DNA from: Megaleporinus macrocephalus
Taxonomy: Eukaryota; Chordata; Actinopteri; Characiformes; Anostomidae
DNA: 64,000 bases
Assembly (NCBI GenBank): GCA_021613375.1
Contig: CM038709.1
Span: 39,267,656-39,331,655 of the forward strand
Direction: 5' to 3'
Shown here: in pieces, positions 10,507-21,139 of the stretch
How positions within the stretch are numbered: position 1 is the first letter of the stretch
Layout: every line of letters begins with the position of its first letter
Translations under genes and position numbers: made by a program
The notes under the pieces: generated by a model
What the model was told of the DNA's origin: nothing
Seen by the model: the letters and a program-made list of their open reading frames with translations, nothing else
Databases searched by the model: none

Positions 10507-11130
10507 TATATATGTGAATGGTTATATGTCCTGTATATACATTTATATATGAGATATATATTTATGGTCATATATGCTTGTGTATATGGTTAAGTATACT
10601 ATACATGCACAGTAATACATCTTTTATATGTACACTTATATGTGATATACATGCATAATTTACACTGTACGTGCTAAATGTATATGTATGTCTTTATAAA
10701 TGTATAAAGATATGTGCATGGTAATGTGCTTTGTATGCGGGGTTGTATGTGTTACATGTGTACAGTCAAAAATACTATACATGCATGATTATATAGGCCA
10801 TACATGTATGCTTAAATGTGTTATAAAACTATTCATAGTTGTACATACCGCATGTGCACAGTAACATGCTGTCCTCGTATGTTATGTGTGCTAAATGTGT
10901 ACAGAAATATATGCAGTCTGTATCATTACACACCATCATTAATTATGAAATTTAATGCGAAAACAGTGCAGTCCAGGAAATGCATTGGTGGAGTGTCGCC
11001 AACTATACAAAAGCTTGCGATATTACCACAGAGTAACCCATGGACTTATTGGCTGCTATGTTTAGCTCAGCACTAGATGCCTCACAAACCAGGTATACTA
11101 CAGGCTAGAGCTATGGTACACATGGGAGCA
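10507..11130. other. ATGTATAT-rich decayed repeats, then single-copy DNA
   Basis: 10507-10920 is full of variants of ATATGTATAT/ACATGCA/TGTGCTAAATGTGTACA in loose alternation, suggesting a decayed short tandem repeat with no clear period. 10921-11130 is ordinary sequence. The short plus-strand frame beginning at 10816 is not convincing. Confidence 0.5.
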
Positions 11131-11385
11131 TATCGTTGCTGTCCAATGAGAAACAAGTATCTCCAAAATTGCAACTTTACAGGAGAGACCATAAACATAC
11201 TTTATTTTCAATGTAAGTCTATGGAACCAGAATTTTCCCCTAGCTATTTTGGAGCATTTCTATAGGTCCATTAGTCATAAAGTTTTCATATAAAGTGAAG
11301 GACCATTGCTGTGTTCAAATGATGTAGAAAACTTTAAATCGACAAAAATGGAGATATACGTTTTTCATTGGACAGTGACGATATA
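11131..11385 (+). mobile_element. Inverted-repeat element 'M', copy A
   Basis: Left end TATCGTTGCTGTCCAATGAG with AACAAGTATCTCC. The right end on the minus strand reads TATCGTCACTGTCCAATGAA then AAACGTATATCTCC. These ~33-base arms are imperfect inverted repeats. The core carries GGAACCAGAATTTT and GCTATTTTGGAGCATTTCTA. At about 255 bp with no coding capacity, it looks like a MITE. Other copies lie near 19.6, 20.2, 21.0, 25.5, 54.4 and 60.0 kb. Confidence 0.8.
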
Positions 11386-12204
11386 TTTAGGAACATTACA
11401 TGTACATGTGAGAGCTTAATGCAAAACCCACAACTTCTACACTACTTGTTAAATCATCATGTAACTCCACATTTTGGTGGTAGTTTCGATGAGAACTTGA
11501 AGCATCATTAAATTGAAACTGAAGCATCATTAAAGGGCATCAGTAGAAGAGAAATTGCCACAATTATCACAAAACTTTAAGGAGTTTAACTGGATTCAAT
11601 GTAGTTTAAGGAATAAATCATTTCTTAAACTATGGAAATAAACCTAAATAACCCACATTATATATTGTAATGGCAAAGAACTTAGGCATCCAAGCACCTT
11701 TAACTAGCTGTTAAGCATGTTTTTGCTCATTAATATAATCTGATACTATGCAAATAAACATAAATACAGTAACATAAGATAAGATAAGATGGCTGAAGAA
11801 AGTTTGGCTTCTGATTTCTGCTGGACGTTCCCAGCTATCCTACCAGCTCAAATGATTTAAAGTCCGTGGAATGCAGTAATAAATGAGTGTTCTGATTTTG
11901 TCACCACAGAAACCTGCTCTGAGATGCTGGGGGTGTGTCCGCTGTGGGTGCCGAAACCACGCCCAATCACAGGAAAGACACCCCTTTTTTCAAAGGGTGA
12001 TTGGACAATATCAAACTTACTATAATGTCCAGGCTTTGTTTCATAATGTCTCTTCATATTTAACTCATTCATTACCGCAATAGTCTCTTGGCATAAAAGA
12101 CACTCTATCTCTCGTGATATCGCTGGTTCTCACTGACGACTTTGTTCATTCATGACATCCCATCAAAAAAAATGTTTCTTAAGTTTAGATAACTTGGATT
12201 GCTA
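11386..12204. other. AT-rich single-copy DNA, no gene seen
   Basis: Contains a short ATAAGATAAGATAAGAT run near 11777. The block 11850-12080 is less AT-rich and has overlapping short frames on both strands without recognisable content. Nothing else could be assigned. Confidence 0.4.
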
Positions 12205-12515
12205 ACAGGTAGTGGTTAGTACTGTCGCCTCGCAATAAGTTGGTCCGGGTTCTGTGTGGAGTTTGCATGTTCCTCCCGTGCTTGAGTGGGTTTCCTCCGG
12301 GTGCTCCGGTTTCCTCCCACAGTCCAAACACATGCATGTTAGGTTAATTGGTCTCTCTAAATTGCCCGTAGCTGTGAGTGAATGTTGGTCATGCGATGGA
12401 CTGGCGAACTGTCCATGGTGTACCCCACCTTCTCCCTATGACACTGGCATTGGCTCCAGAGAACCCAATCCGTGACCCCGACTAGCGGGATAAAGCTAAA
12501 GATAATGGATGGATC
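12205..12515 (+). mobile_element. tRNA-headed SINE, plus strand
   Basis: The head has GGTAGTGGTTAGTACTGTCG (A-box-like) followed by GGTCCGGGTTC (B-box-like). The body holds GAGTGGGTTTCCTCCGGGTG, TTTCCTCCCACAGTCCAAAC and GGTTAATTGG. The tail is AATGGATGGAT. This order matches the very common teleost tRNA-derived SINE. The frame at 12254-12475 lies inside the SINE and is not a gene. The head is the source type of the 20-bp arrays at 33.1 and 53.6 kb. Confidence 0.85.
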
Positions 12516-12705
12516 GCTTCTCTAACATGCATAAACTCTCTGAATTGTAAACTGACTAGAGTACTGATTGAGTAAACCATGAACTGGATGATCAATATAA
12601 TTCATATATAATTAAGAGAAGATTGCACAAACCACTATATTTAAAATCTATTTTCTTGTATCAATATTTGTTTGTTGTGCCTGATATTTTATTGTAGTAT
12701 TAATA
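12516..12705. other. AT-rich spacer
   Basis: Unremarkable AT-rich DNA between two SINE copies. Confidence 0.4.
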
Positions 12706-13005
12706 GGTCCCGGGGTTAGTTCCCTGGCCAGGAACCAGATCCTTGTCTGTGTGGAGTTTGCATGTTTTTTTCCCATCTGAGTGGGCTTCCTGCAAGTGCT
12801 CTGGTTTTCCTATACAGTCCAAAGACCTGCAAATCAGGTGATCTGAAGATCCTAAATTGCCCCATTAGGTGTGAGTGTGTATATGTGACTGTGTATGCCT
12901 GTGCGCTTGCCCTGTGATGGACTGGCAGCCTGTCTGGGGTTGTTTCCAGGATAGACTTCAGCACAACCCCCCAAACCCAGGAGAATAAGCAGCGTAGATG
13001 ATCAT
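12706..13005 (+). mobile_element. Second SINE-like copy, diverged, head damaged
   Basis: Shows the SINE body order GTGGAGTTTGCATG, GAGTGGGCTTCCTGCAAGTG, ATACAGTCCAAAGACCTGC, CCTAAATTGCCC, GTGATGGACTGGCAGCCTGT. The variant TGATCTGAAGATCCTAAAT is closer to the copy at 61.7 kb than to that at 12.2 kb. The tRNA-like head is not clear. The 109-codon minus-strand frame is antisense to the SINE and is not a gene. Confidence 0.8.
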
Positions 13006-13960
13006 TTGATGAATATACGTAATAGTAGTGTAATACTTCTGACAATCTAGTCTTCTCAGGTGCTCAGGACTTTTACGCAGCACTGCATACGGGTTAAAAA
13101 AAAAAAAAAGTTGTGGAAAACATAACAGAGATCAGAAACCGGTGTAGGACATGTGTTCACACATAGCTTGGTTTAATAACTGCGTGAAGAAGGTCACACT
13201 CTGCAACATGGGCCTCATTAAGCGTTTGATCCTGGTTACAGTCCTGGATGCATGTGCTATATGTGCCACGCAGGTCCGCTCATACTCGCTATTTGCAACA
13301 TGCACCCGTGCTGAGCCTGCCTCGACCTGTTTCCAAGGTCATCTAAGGTTGGCCCTAATTGGAGTCGCATGAAGCCGAAGTGGATCTGGCCCTCGCGTTC
13401 AGAGAGCGGAGTGTCTGACTTTGCACTGGCTTTTCGCTCGGTTCCCAAATGCCCGCCTTTTCCTTTCAGGCCCGGATAAAATAGATGTCGCGTTCTCGCT
13501 TACGCAGCAGCCTCGCTGTCTCTATTCGGAGCACAGAGCGAGTGCCTCCAGGTGCAGTCCTCCCACGCTGCGCCTGCGGTCAGCAGATGTTGTAGCCTCC
13601 ATCCTGCACAAGACAATGCACCCAGGACTTGAGCTTAATAATAGAGACCGTCGGAGATGCGGGGCAGGTGGAAGGAGGGGGTGCCACCCTGAGACACAAC
13701 AAAAAGTTACACGGCTGGGCCAGGTTATGAAGTTGGTGTGAGGAATTATTCAGCATTATTTAATCAGCACGCTTACGTAGTTGGGCCTACGTTTGGTACG
13801 GGTTTGAGATCAGATCCAACGCCTTTGTCCCTCTTTAGCCCGTTAGGATGGGCCCCCAGGGTAACTGGTGAATGCTGTGTGGAAGACTGTGTTGAAAAAA
13901 GTGTTGAAGGCACTACGATAGAAGATTTGTTTCATCAGAGTAATGATAAAGGTGACCGTG
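13006..13960. other. Low-repeat island with CpG-rich core
   Basis: After a poly-A run near 13096-13109 the sequence is single-copy. CpG density rises at 13380-13690 (GCGTTCTCGCTTACGCAGC, GACCGTCGGAGATGCGGGG). Several short frames overlap with no recognisable domain. Candidate conserved regulatory element; no evidence of a gene. Confidence 0.4.
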
Positions 13961-14615
13961 GTTCTACACAGTTGAGTCACATTATTATGACCACCAGCTA
14001 ATACCCAGAGTAACCATGTGACAGCAGCTAGACAGGTTGGGAGACTTAGTAAGGTCCTGGGAGGTTGCCACAGCTATCTGGAGCCATGCTGACTGCAGTG
14101 CATCCCACAGCTGCTGGAGGAAGCATGGAGGAGGATCCATAGAGTCAACACCACCATCAAGGTGGTCCCACAGACGCTCAGTTGATGTTCAAGTCTGGGG
14201 ACTTAGAAGTCCAGGGTTAGTACTTGAATGACTTGGTCAGCTCTTCCAACTAATGTGGAACATTTCTATCCCATCCACCCCAGGGAGGACCATCAGCATG
14301 CATGGTGGACATGATCTGCAAGGGTTGATTCATACCCAAATTAGTTGAGAGTGTCTTCCACGTGGATGAGTGGCTCCAAAGAACACGACAAAACCATTCC
14401 CCAAACCATAACGCAGCCACCCACTCGCTGCCGCCATTAAAATGTGACTATGTGCATGCTCTTGTATGAGGTCTAAGGTAACACTAATTTTTTTTCCAAG
14501 CTGGACATGTGAGCATAAGCAGAAACAGTTCATATCAATCTGTGTGGTCACCTAGTTCACAGCTAAGCTACTCCTATAGGCTTCTACACAGGCTACTTAT
14601 AGCACTTACAGTTGT
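13961..14615 (-). mobile_element. Tc1-like family 'T', copy 1, minus strand
   Basis: Left end ACAGTTGAGTCACATTATTA then TGACCACC is the terminal inverted repeat of this family; compare both ends of the copy at 41922-42459. On the minus strand, 14330-14551 reads a transposase piece including RYGLGNGFVVFFGATHPRG. The other end stops at CTTATAGCACTTACAG without its inverted repeat, so the copy is truncated. Confidence 0.85.
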
Positions 14616-14934
14616 CCAGGGCAGCTCTAGCAGGGCAGGAATTTGATGAACTGACTTGCCGAAAAAAAGTCTTAACAGTACCATGTGGTAGGAGCTTGTT
14701 AGTATGACCCATTCCACTGCTACGGTCTATGTCTATGGAGAGCGCATGGATGTGAACCTGATTTTTGAGCTAAACATATTAAAGAAAGCAGACAGTTTGG
14801 AGGAAACACTGTATCTGTGTTTATACTGCCAAAATGTGATTCTTTGGCCTTTTCTCTTGCTGTTTATCAAGCTGCTTAGCAGTCTTGGACATCTGAATAC
14901 TGAACTTTTTCTTTTTTCATCGCAGACAGCTTGA
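14616..14934. other. Single-copy DNA, no gene
   Basis: The plus-strand frame 14704-14934 gives a Leu-rich peptide with no recognisable family. I see nothing else here. Confidence 0.35.
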
Positions 14935-15660
14935 GTTCCATTATCTGCAGTCGCACGCGCATCCGTTTATTTAACATGCCAAAAGCGCGGCACTTGACCC
15001 GGCGCGCGGAAGCGCTAGCGAGCGTCTGGAGAATCGGCAGCTTCGGTATTTTTCATTTTTAATTGAATCCCGAGGATTAACCTTAGCGGGGAGTCAGACC
15101 TCAGCGCTACGGGAGGGAAAAGACAACCTGTTTGCTCCCTCTTCATGGTTCATAATAACTCCTTCAAATATCAAAGCACATTATCCTAATGTACCGGGAT
15201 AGCGGGGAACATCTCACTTTCCGACACCTTAACAAACCCGGGGAGGGTGGGGGGGGAGCGCTCCGGTGCCCTCCTCCCTCGCTTTCAGATAACGACGGAT
15301 AACATTTTAATCCGCACCAAGGTTAATTAAATGACAGGGAGAGAGAGAGTCCATGTCAAGAGCGGCTCTGTCACGGAGCTCTCGAAATCCAAACCGCGGA
15401 GAATAAATGTCACCTTGCTCGCGTACCCTCTGTCTGCGTCCTCGACATTTCAGCTACTCATTAATGAAAAACACTTGTTCTTCGTCTCTGTTTAAAACAA
15501 ACATCAAAAAGTTGAACTCCGCCGCTCGGAAGCGGAGGCCTGCGGTGTTCCGTCGCCTCGCTGCCGAGACTTAACTAAGAGTTTCTCTTTTAAAAACACA
15601 CACCGTTAGCACAAGGGGAGAGAAAAAAGGAATAAATAAAAAATTAAGTCATCCTTTTAT
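14935..15660. other. CpG-rich low-repeat island
   Basis: Among the densest CpG stretches in the window (GACCCGGCGCGCGGAAGCGC at 14997). It also has AT-rich homeodomain-type sites such as TTTTTAATTGAATCC, GGTTAATTAAATGACAG and CTCATTAATGAAAAACAC. This mixture of TAAT cores and CpG in single-copy DNA is typical of conserved developmental enhancers or CpG-island promoters. No exon is evident. Confidence 0.5.
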
Positions 15661-16269
15661 TTTCCAGCTCCCAAGAGGAATGTTGGTTAATTGGCTTTTG
15701 TGCTAGCGTAACAGGCAGGGATGCAGGAAGGTGGGGGGTAGCCAGGGTGGCTGCGGTAGCCCCAGGTTTTTGGAGTGGCAGAAATATATGCGACGGAAAA
15801 CGACACGAAAAGCTCCGTCGGGTGTCTGACTGATCTACTGCCGCTTGAACTCCTCCGGCTTTCCAACCTTAATACCAACCAGTCTTCTCTTGTACATCTA
15901 AAAGGAGGTGTTTTGTAAGGTGATTAGAGGAAGAAGAAAGGAAAAAAGAGGAGTCAGTGGAAAATACGTGTAAAAACACAGGGATTTACAAAACTGGAGT
16001 TCAAACTAACAAAGTGAATAAATAACCATACAAAAGACCTGGTAGGTGTTATGGGTCTGAAAGGACGTGTAGCTGTCTTACAAAAAAGGAAATATAAAAA
16101 AACAATGAAAGAATATCTACACTAAACTACCAAAACTGGACGTGTGAGATCCAGAGTAAGCTTTTTATGGACTTTATAGGATCTAAATTTGCGATTGTAA
16201 TCATGTGGATTGTGAAGAGCTTTGAATACTGAACTTTGGAGGTAAGGAACCGAAAGCAAGTCTCTTTAA
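15661..16269. other. Single-copy DNA with a small Tc1-like scrap
   Basis: At about 16050-16088, GTTATGGGTCTGAAAGGACG plus TGTAGCTGTCTTACAAAAA matches the core of the Tc1-like remnants at 36.3 and 51.2 kb. CTGAACTTTGGAGG at about 16230 matches the next part of the same remnants. The rest has no recognisable element or gene. Confidence 0.55.
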
Positions 16270-16712
16270 TCCATAGAGTGAACACCACCATCAAGATTGT
16301 CCCAAAGATGCTCAATTGATGTTCGAGTCTGGGGAATTAGAAGTCCAGGGTAGTATTTGGATGACTTGGTCAGCTCTTTCAACTATTGTGAGACATTTCT
16401 ATCCCATCCACCTCAGAGAAGACAATCAGCATGTATGGTGTACATGATCTGCAAGGGTTGATTCATATCCACATCAGTTGAGAGTGTCTTCCACGAAAAC
16501 ATTCCCCAAACCATAACGCTGCCGCCATTGAAATGTGACTTGACAATGTACATGCTCTTGTAAGGTCTAAGGTAACACTGATTTGTGTTTCCAAGCTGGA
16601 CATGTGATCATAACCAGAAACAGTTCACACCGATCTGTGTGGTCACCCAGTTCACAGCTAAGCTGCTCCTGTTGAGGCTTCTACACAGGCTACTTATAGC
16701 ACTTACAGTTTA
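16270..16712 (-). mobile_element. Tc1-like family 'T', copy 2, minus strand
   Basis: Parallel to 14131-14615 almost throughout: CAACACCACCATCAAG-type start, GATCTGCAAGGGTTGATTCA, CATTCCCCAAACCATAACGC and the same end at CTTATAGCACTTACAG. Neither terminal inverted repeat is kept. It shares its truncation point with copy 1, so both may derive from one already deleted subfamily. Confidence 0.85.
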
Positions 16713-16959
16713 CAAGAATGGAAGCTTAGTACAAAGAGTCAAGGGCATCTGACTGCGGGGCAATGATGGCTGCCTATTTGTTCTACTTATCAAGCTGTCC
16801 TATTTAGCATATGCCAACTTAATAAGTTTGTAAAAATGTTATTATGGTTTTAATTTTAATTCACTACTCACTAATCACTACTTTCCCCCTGAAATGCTGA
16901 CTGAGACTATCAAACCATCCTATTTATTCTTGCTGGAAACATTTTTTGATAAAGACATT
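16713..16959. other. Single-copy DNA
   Basis: No gene or known element seen. Confidence 0.35.
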
Positions 16960-17090
16960 CACCAGATTCTTCTTCAAATTGTTTCAGTGCACCTTAAATG
17001 TTTCAGTGCACCTTAAATGAGGATGGATCCACTTGTGGATCCATCCTGGCACCTCAGGCATTATAACAATTGCTATACCATTTAAGGTGG
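16960..17090. repeat. Palindromic fragment of the CCACCTTAAAT element ('P')
   Basis: The stretch CAGTGCACCTTAAATG is repeated twice, then comes a perfect inverted repeat at 17020-17047, then the reverse motif CATTTAAGGTGG. The same CCACCTTAAATGGTGC motif is found at 23.16, 39.87 and 37.1 kb and in the arrays at 27.4 and 63.4 kb. Probably a short non-autonomous DNA element with inverted ends. Confidence 0.65.
17020..17047. repeat. Perfect 13-bp-arm inverted repeat
   Basis: Arms AGGATGGATCCAC and GTGGATCCATCCT are exact reverse complements separated by TT. It could extrude as a cruciform or fold as an RNA hairpin. Confidence 0.95.
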
Positions 17091-18109
17091 AAAGTCTGAA
17101 AAGTAAGCTGGTGAATAAGAAGCTGAGTTTCGCCACATAGTTTCAATGCAGGTGGTATTTTTTGATGTGGGGGTTTAAGATCTCTAACTATCGTAACTGA
17201 AGTCTTATGTACGGCAAAGGCGTAGGTTGACATATGGATGGTAGAAACATGTCCCTACCGATATTTTGGGTTTAAAGAACTAAAGAACTACCAATGTTTG
17301 TGTAAACTTGTTTGCATTATATTTGGAGCGATCAATTCCGATTGAATGTGTCTAGAATATCTTCTAGAAGAGGTTTAATCATGCTCGCATTTGATTGGCT
17401 GAAAGGGAGAGATCAGTGAGTTAGCAGTAAGTTATCAAGCGTCTCAGTCCACAGAACTCAAGCACCAGTGAACATGTAGTCTTTCAGATGATTTACTCTC
17501 CTTTCATATTGTGTTTTCATGTCATAGCAACACGGCTGATGCTTTGTTGATAACATCCCACCAATAAAGAAAAGCAACATCAGCGACACCTTCCAGGCCG
17601 TAAGTCATAGATAGTCAACTACCCAGCCAGTAGACAATAATAAGACAATCATTTTTTGAATATACTACTTTTTTTTGTAATTATCTTTTTTTATTGACTT
17701 TTAAAGAACAAAAATACAGTGGTTTCAGGGGTTGAGCATTACATTGGCTGTGGACAGGCCTAAAGTTGGGGGGCAGGGTCTCATACATGTTCCTTAAAAC
17801 AGAATATACTACTTTTAAAGGTCTATTATTTTGAGAACATTTTAAGGTGGACCAAAGCTCGTTCTGTGAATGAAAACCTGCTACCGAACGTCTTTCCACT
17901 GTGAAAAATAAGGTCAACTGATGTCAGTCAACCATGTTAACTAGTGCTAACTAATAAAACAATCCTACCTTCTGTCATATATATCGGCCAGCAGTCAGTC
18001 AGTCTGCAAAAGCCAACATAAAACGTTCTTCAGGTTTTTTAAGATGAGGGTGGTTGTTGTATCCCTACCAATGTTGCGACCACATCTTCACCCTTGGTAT
18101 TATGAATGT
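17091..18109. other. Mostly single-copy DNA
   Basis: A short piece at 17872-17952 (AAAACCTGCTAC ... GTCAACCATGTTAACTAG) recurs inverted at about 22238-22312, so it is a dispersed repeat end. Otherwise no gene or known element. The 78-codon minus-strand frame at 17681-17917 is not convincing. Confidence 0.4.
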
Positions 18110-18400
18110 AACGTAAAAACAATCTCTCTGGATGTGTGGGTTGTCTGTTCTGGGCTACAGTAGAAACATGGCGGTGGCAGCCTCTGTGGGAGGACAAGAC
18201 GCTCCTATATACATATGAAGGGCTCATTTCAGACTAATGAAAACACAGTGATTGTAATTACAGATAATTATACATTAATGAAACTTAGTTTTGTACAGTT
18301 AATTCCATTTCTAATAATAGAGTCTGTTGTAAATATTTCTTGCATATTATGCCTTCTGTGAAAGTGAAAGACATGTGGTCATCACACCAAATGCTACAGA
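18110..18400 (+). mobile_element. Dispersed repeat with AAACATGGCGGTGG motif
   Basis: CTACAGTAGAAACATGGCGG and TGGCAGCCTCTGTGGGAGGA are shared with 40093-40170. From memory this motif belongs to a fish interspersed repeat seen widely. AACGAAAACACA-type sequence follows. The ends cannot be set from the sequence. Confidence 0.55.
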
Positions 18401-18879
18401 AGTTTATGGTTCAGTAATTCCCATCATTTTACTGGGGGAACCTCCCAAGGACATCTGCCCCACACCCAGGAGATAAAGACGGCCAACTGGGTTATATGGG
18501 CCAGATGAAACATGGAAGCAGGCATATAAGACTGTGTAGTTGATCAGTCTAGGGCAGAAGAGCATGTCTGTAACACAGTACATTCAAAAATAAAGCTTAT
18601 ACTCTGAACTGGTCTCCCTCTTCATTTTGACAGTAAGGAAGAAGTTACTACAATTCTCCTCTGATGTTTTAAGAGGGACACATTTCTCATATTTGCTCTC
18701 CTTTTTCATAGTCCCTAAAAAGTGGAAAGAATTATGATTGTGAATAAATCTCTGAAGAAGCCACCCCACCCCAGACAAAAGAAAAATATTCTCCAATTGA
18801 GAAAAAAGTGAGATTAATAGGCAAATACCTGAACCACCCACAAGAACACACGGAACCACTGGAGAGGTTTCTCTCCACT
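18401..18879. other. Single-copy DNA; short shared motif
   Basis: At 18593 AAGCTTATACTCTGAACTGG and TCTCCCTCTTCATTTTGACA matches 28357-28405, so a small dispersed repeat is present. The 163-codon minus-strand frame at 18584-19075 spans both this repeat and the island beyond and has no recognisable domain. Confidence 0.45.
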
Positions 18880-19589
18880 TAAAAGCAGGAGATGATGGGC
18901 TGCAGTGCGCTCGCGTTATTAGCCGGAGTTCTTGTCCGCGGTTGTGGCGCGCTAATCGAAGTGGAAGGTTGCGACAGCCAGACACGTCCACCTTCATGAA
19001 AATCATGCGGCAGCGGCGGGCGAACATTAATGAATGATTTAACTTAATCACAGGAGGAAAGAAATACTCCTCCAAGTGCTGCGTGATTAATCAGTTTGGA
19101 TAGCGAACAGCTTTCGCAGAGCCGCATTAGCGAATGCTGTTTTATGGACGCTAGGCCTCGCTTTCTCTTTTTTTTTCTTCTTCTTCCCCTCCCTGTTTGA
19201 ACGCCTCCGCAATTAATCAAACATAAACAACAGCAGGACAAAGAAGTGGGGAGGGCGGGTGCGGATGAGCCCTGATTAGCTTCTGACAGCTAGCTGCCTG
19301 CTTCAGGACCATCTACTGCTGTTACAGCCGAGGACTGAAGCGGAGTGCCGGAGAAAGATTTAGCAGGTTTTTGCCTCAGCTTGTCTCGCAGAGGGAGGAA
19401 CGAGGGAGAGGCAGGATGGTGGGTTTTACAGCTGGTTAAATTTACAGGGATGATACGAGGCACTTCGGTGAGGAAGGAAAGAAAAGAACCTTCCAGGATT
19501 CATCTCATACTATCACTGTCACTGCTTAGGCCTCCTTTCCGCTGTAGATGCTAAGAAACCACTGATGGGGGGTTTCTTATCCACGTTAA
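18880..19589. other. Low-repeat island with CpG and ATTA motifs
   Basis: 18890-19050 combines CpG-rich runs (GTTGTGGCGCGCTAATCG, GCGGCAGCGGCGGGCG) with TAAT-type sites (CATTAATGAATGATTTAA, GTGATTAATCAG). A pyrimidine tract lies at 19160-19190. Candidate conserved enhancer; no exon seen. Confidence 0.45.
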
Positions 19590-20720
19590 ATACAGGCATA
19601 TCGTCCAGGCCAAAGAAAACCATGTCATCATTTGAATACAGCTTACATTGTTTACATTGTGAAAAGACTAGACCAATAGAAATGCTCTAAAATAGAATAA
19701 AGCATCCTGATTATTCATTTCTAGTGTGAAAATAAACCCATGCAGCTAAGTTTTTGTAGATTCTATAGTGAATGGACTAAAAGAAATGCTTCAAAATAGC
19801 TTGGAAAATTTTCTGGTTCTATAGACTTACATTGACAGTGAAGTGTTTTTCTTTGGACAGCGACGGTATGCAAAAGTTTGGGCAAAGCAAAATGGCAAAT
19901 AACCAAAAATGTCATATTTAAGTGTTTTCTCTACAGAAACTGTGTTCATTGGCAATTATTTTCTTAGGTAATATCTTGAACATTTAAATGATCTATAGAA
20001 AAACTGAAGATATGTTTCACCCAGTGCTTGAAATGGAATATATATAACAATATGTATGTTGTCATGTCATGTGAATCGTCAATATCAGCAAGTCATTGAT
20101 TATTCATCTCTACAGTGTAAAAAAGATTTTAGGAGATACCGATAACATTCACGACATACATTGATTTATAAACAGGGACAAGTATTTGCAAAACTGTTGA
20201 TTTCATCATCCATTATGTGTATATCATCACTGTACAAAGAAAACCATGTATCTTCAGTTTTGCTGATTTTTACATTATTTGAATACAACTGTTTACACTG
20301 TGTGCAAATTTTATAATGAACTGACCAATAGAAATGCTCCAAAATAGCTTGTAAAATTTCTGGTTCCATAGGCTTACATTAAAGTGTTTTCTCTACAGAA
20401 GCTGCATTAATTGGTAATTATTCCTTATACCCAGTGCTCGAAATGGAATATATAAATATGTAAAATATGTATGTTGTCATGTTGTATTGTGTATCAGTCA
20501 ATATTAGCACAGCAATTTATTGATTATTCATAATTTATAAAAGGGGACAAGTTTTTTTGCAAAACTGTTGATTTTGTCATACATTGCATAACAGAATACA
20601 ACAGCTGCCCTTTATATCCTGTGAAAATTTCATGATGAACTGATAAACGGACCAATAGAAATCTTCCAAAATTCTTTAGAATCAATCCTCTTTAGATTAA
20701 CCTACATAGAAAGTAAAGCA
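19590..20720 (-). mobile_element. Element 'M' copies in a decayed tandem cluster
   Basis: 19597-19873 is an inverted copy of M: its ends carry CATATCGTCCAGGCCAAAGA and TCTTTGGACAGCGACGG and its core CAAAATAGCTTGGAAAATTT. A second partial copy begins near 20219 (ATATCATCACTGTACAAAGA) and a third fragment near 20590. The non-M stretch 19918-20210 (AGTGTTTTCTCTACAGAAAC; CCCAGTGCTTGAAATGGAAT) recurs at 20378-20580. So a unit of roughly 450 bases was locally duplicated. Confidence 0.75.
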
Positions 20721-21020
20721 CAATTTTTGTCCTGTTTTGGAGATCAAAACCAAACCCTTTGAACTACGATGACATATACAATCATCTAATGATGTAATAT
20801 CTATATGATACTATATATCATGTATGTGTGTCTCTTTCTAAGTAGATTGTCTGCAGCATTTAGATATAAACAAGCTGAGAATTTCATTGTGTAGTCACTG
20901 CATATACAATATGTTGTGTTATTCAATAAAGCAGTATTTATTATGAATGTAGTCATTTTTAATCAGAACACAAACACAGTAACTAATTATAAACATGGCA
21001 TAATTGAGATATTGTGATGT
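20721..21020. other. AT-rich DNA, no gene
   Basis: No element or gene recognised. Confidence 0.35.
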
Positions 21021-21139
21021 ATATTGTTGCTGTCCAATGAAAAACATGTATCTCGATTTTTGACAGTTTACGTTGAAAGTAAAGACATTTTTTGTTCCAT
21101 TTTGTGTATACTTGTTTTTCATTGGACAGCGGCAATATT
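21021..21139. mobile_element. Element 'M', compact hairpin copy
   Basis: Left arm ATATTGTTGCTGTCCAATGA plus AAAACATGTAT. The right arm read on the minus strand is AATATTGCCGCTGTCCAATG plus AAAAACAAGTAT. The copy is 119 bases with nearly all of the core gone, so it is close to a perfect foldback of two ~30-base arms. Overlapping minus-strand frames here have no meaning. Confidence 0.85.

Noticed and set aside
18584..19075. 163-codon minus-strand frame as a gene
   Set aside because: It crosses a dispersed repeat and a low-repeat island, and its peptide has no domain or sensible exon borders that I can see.
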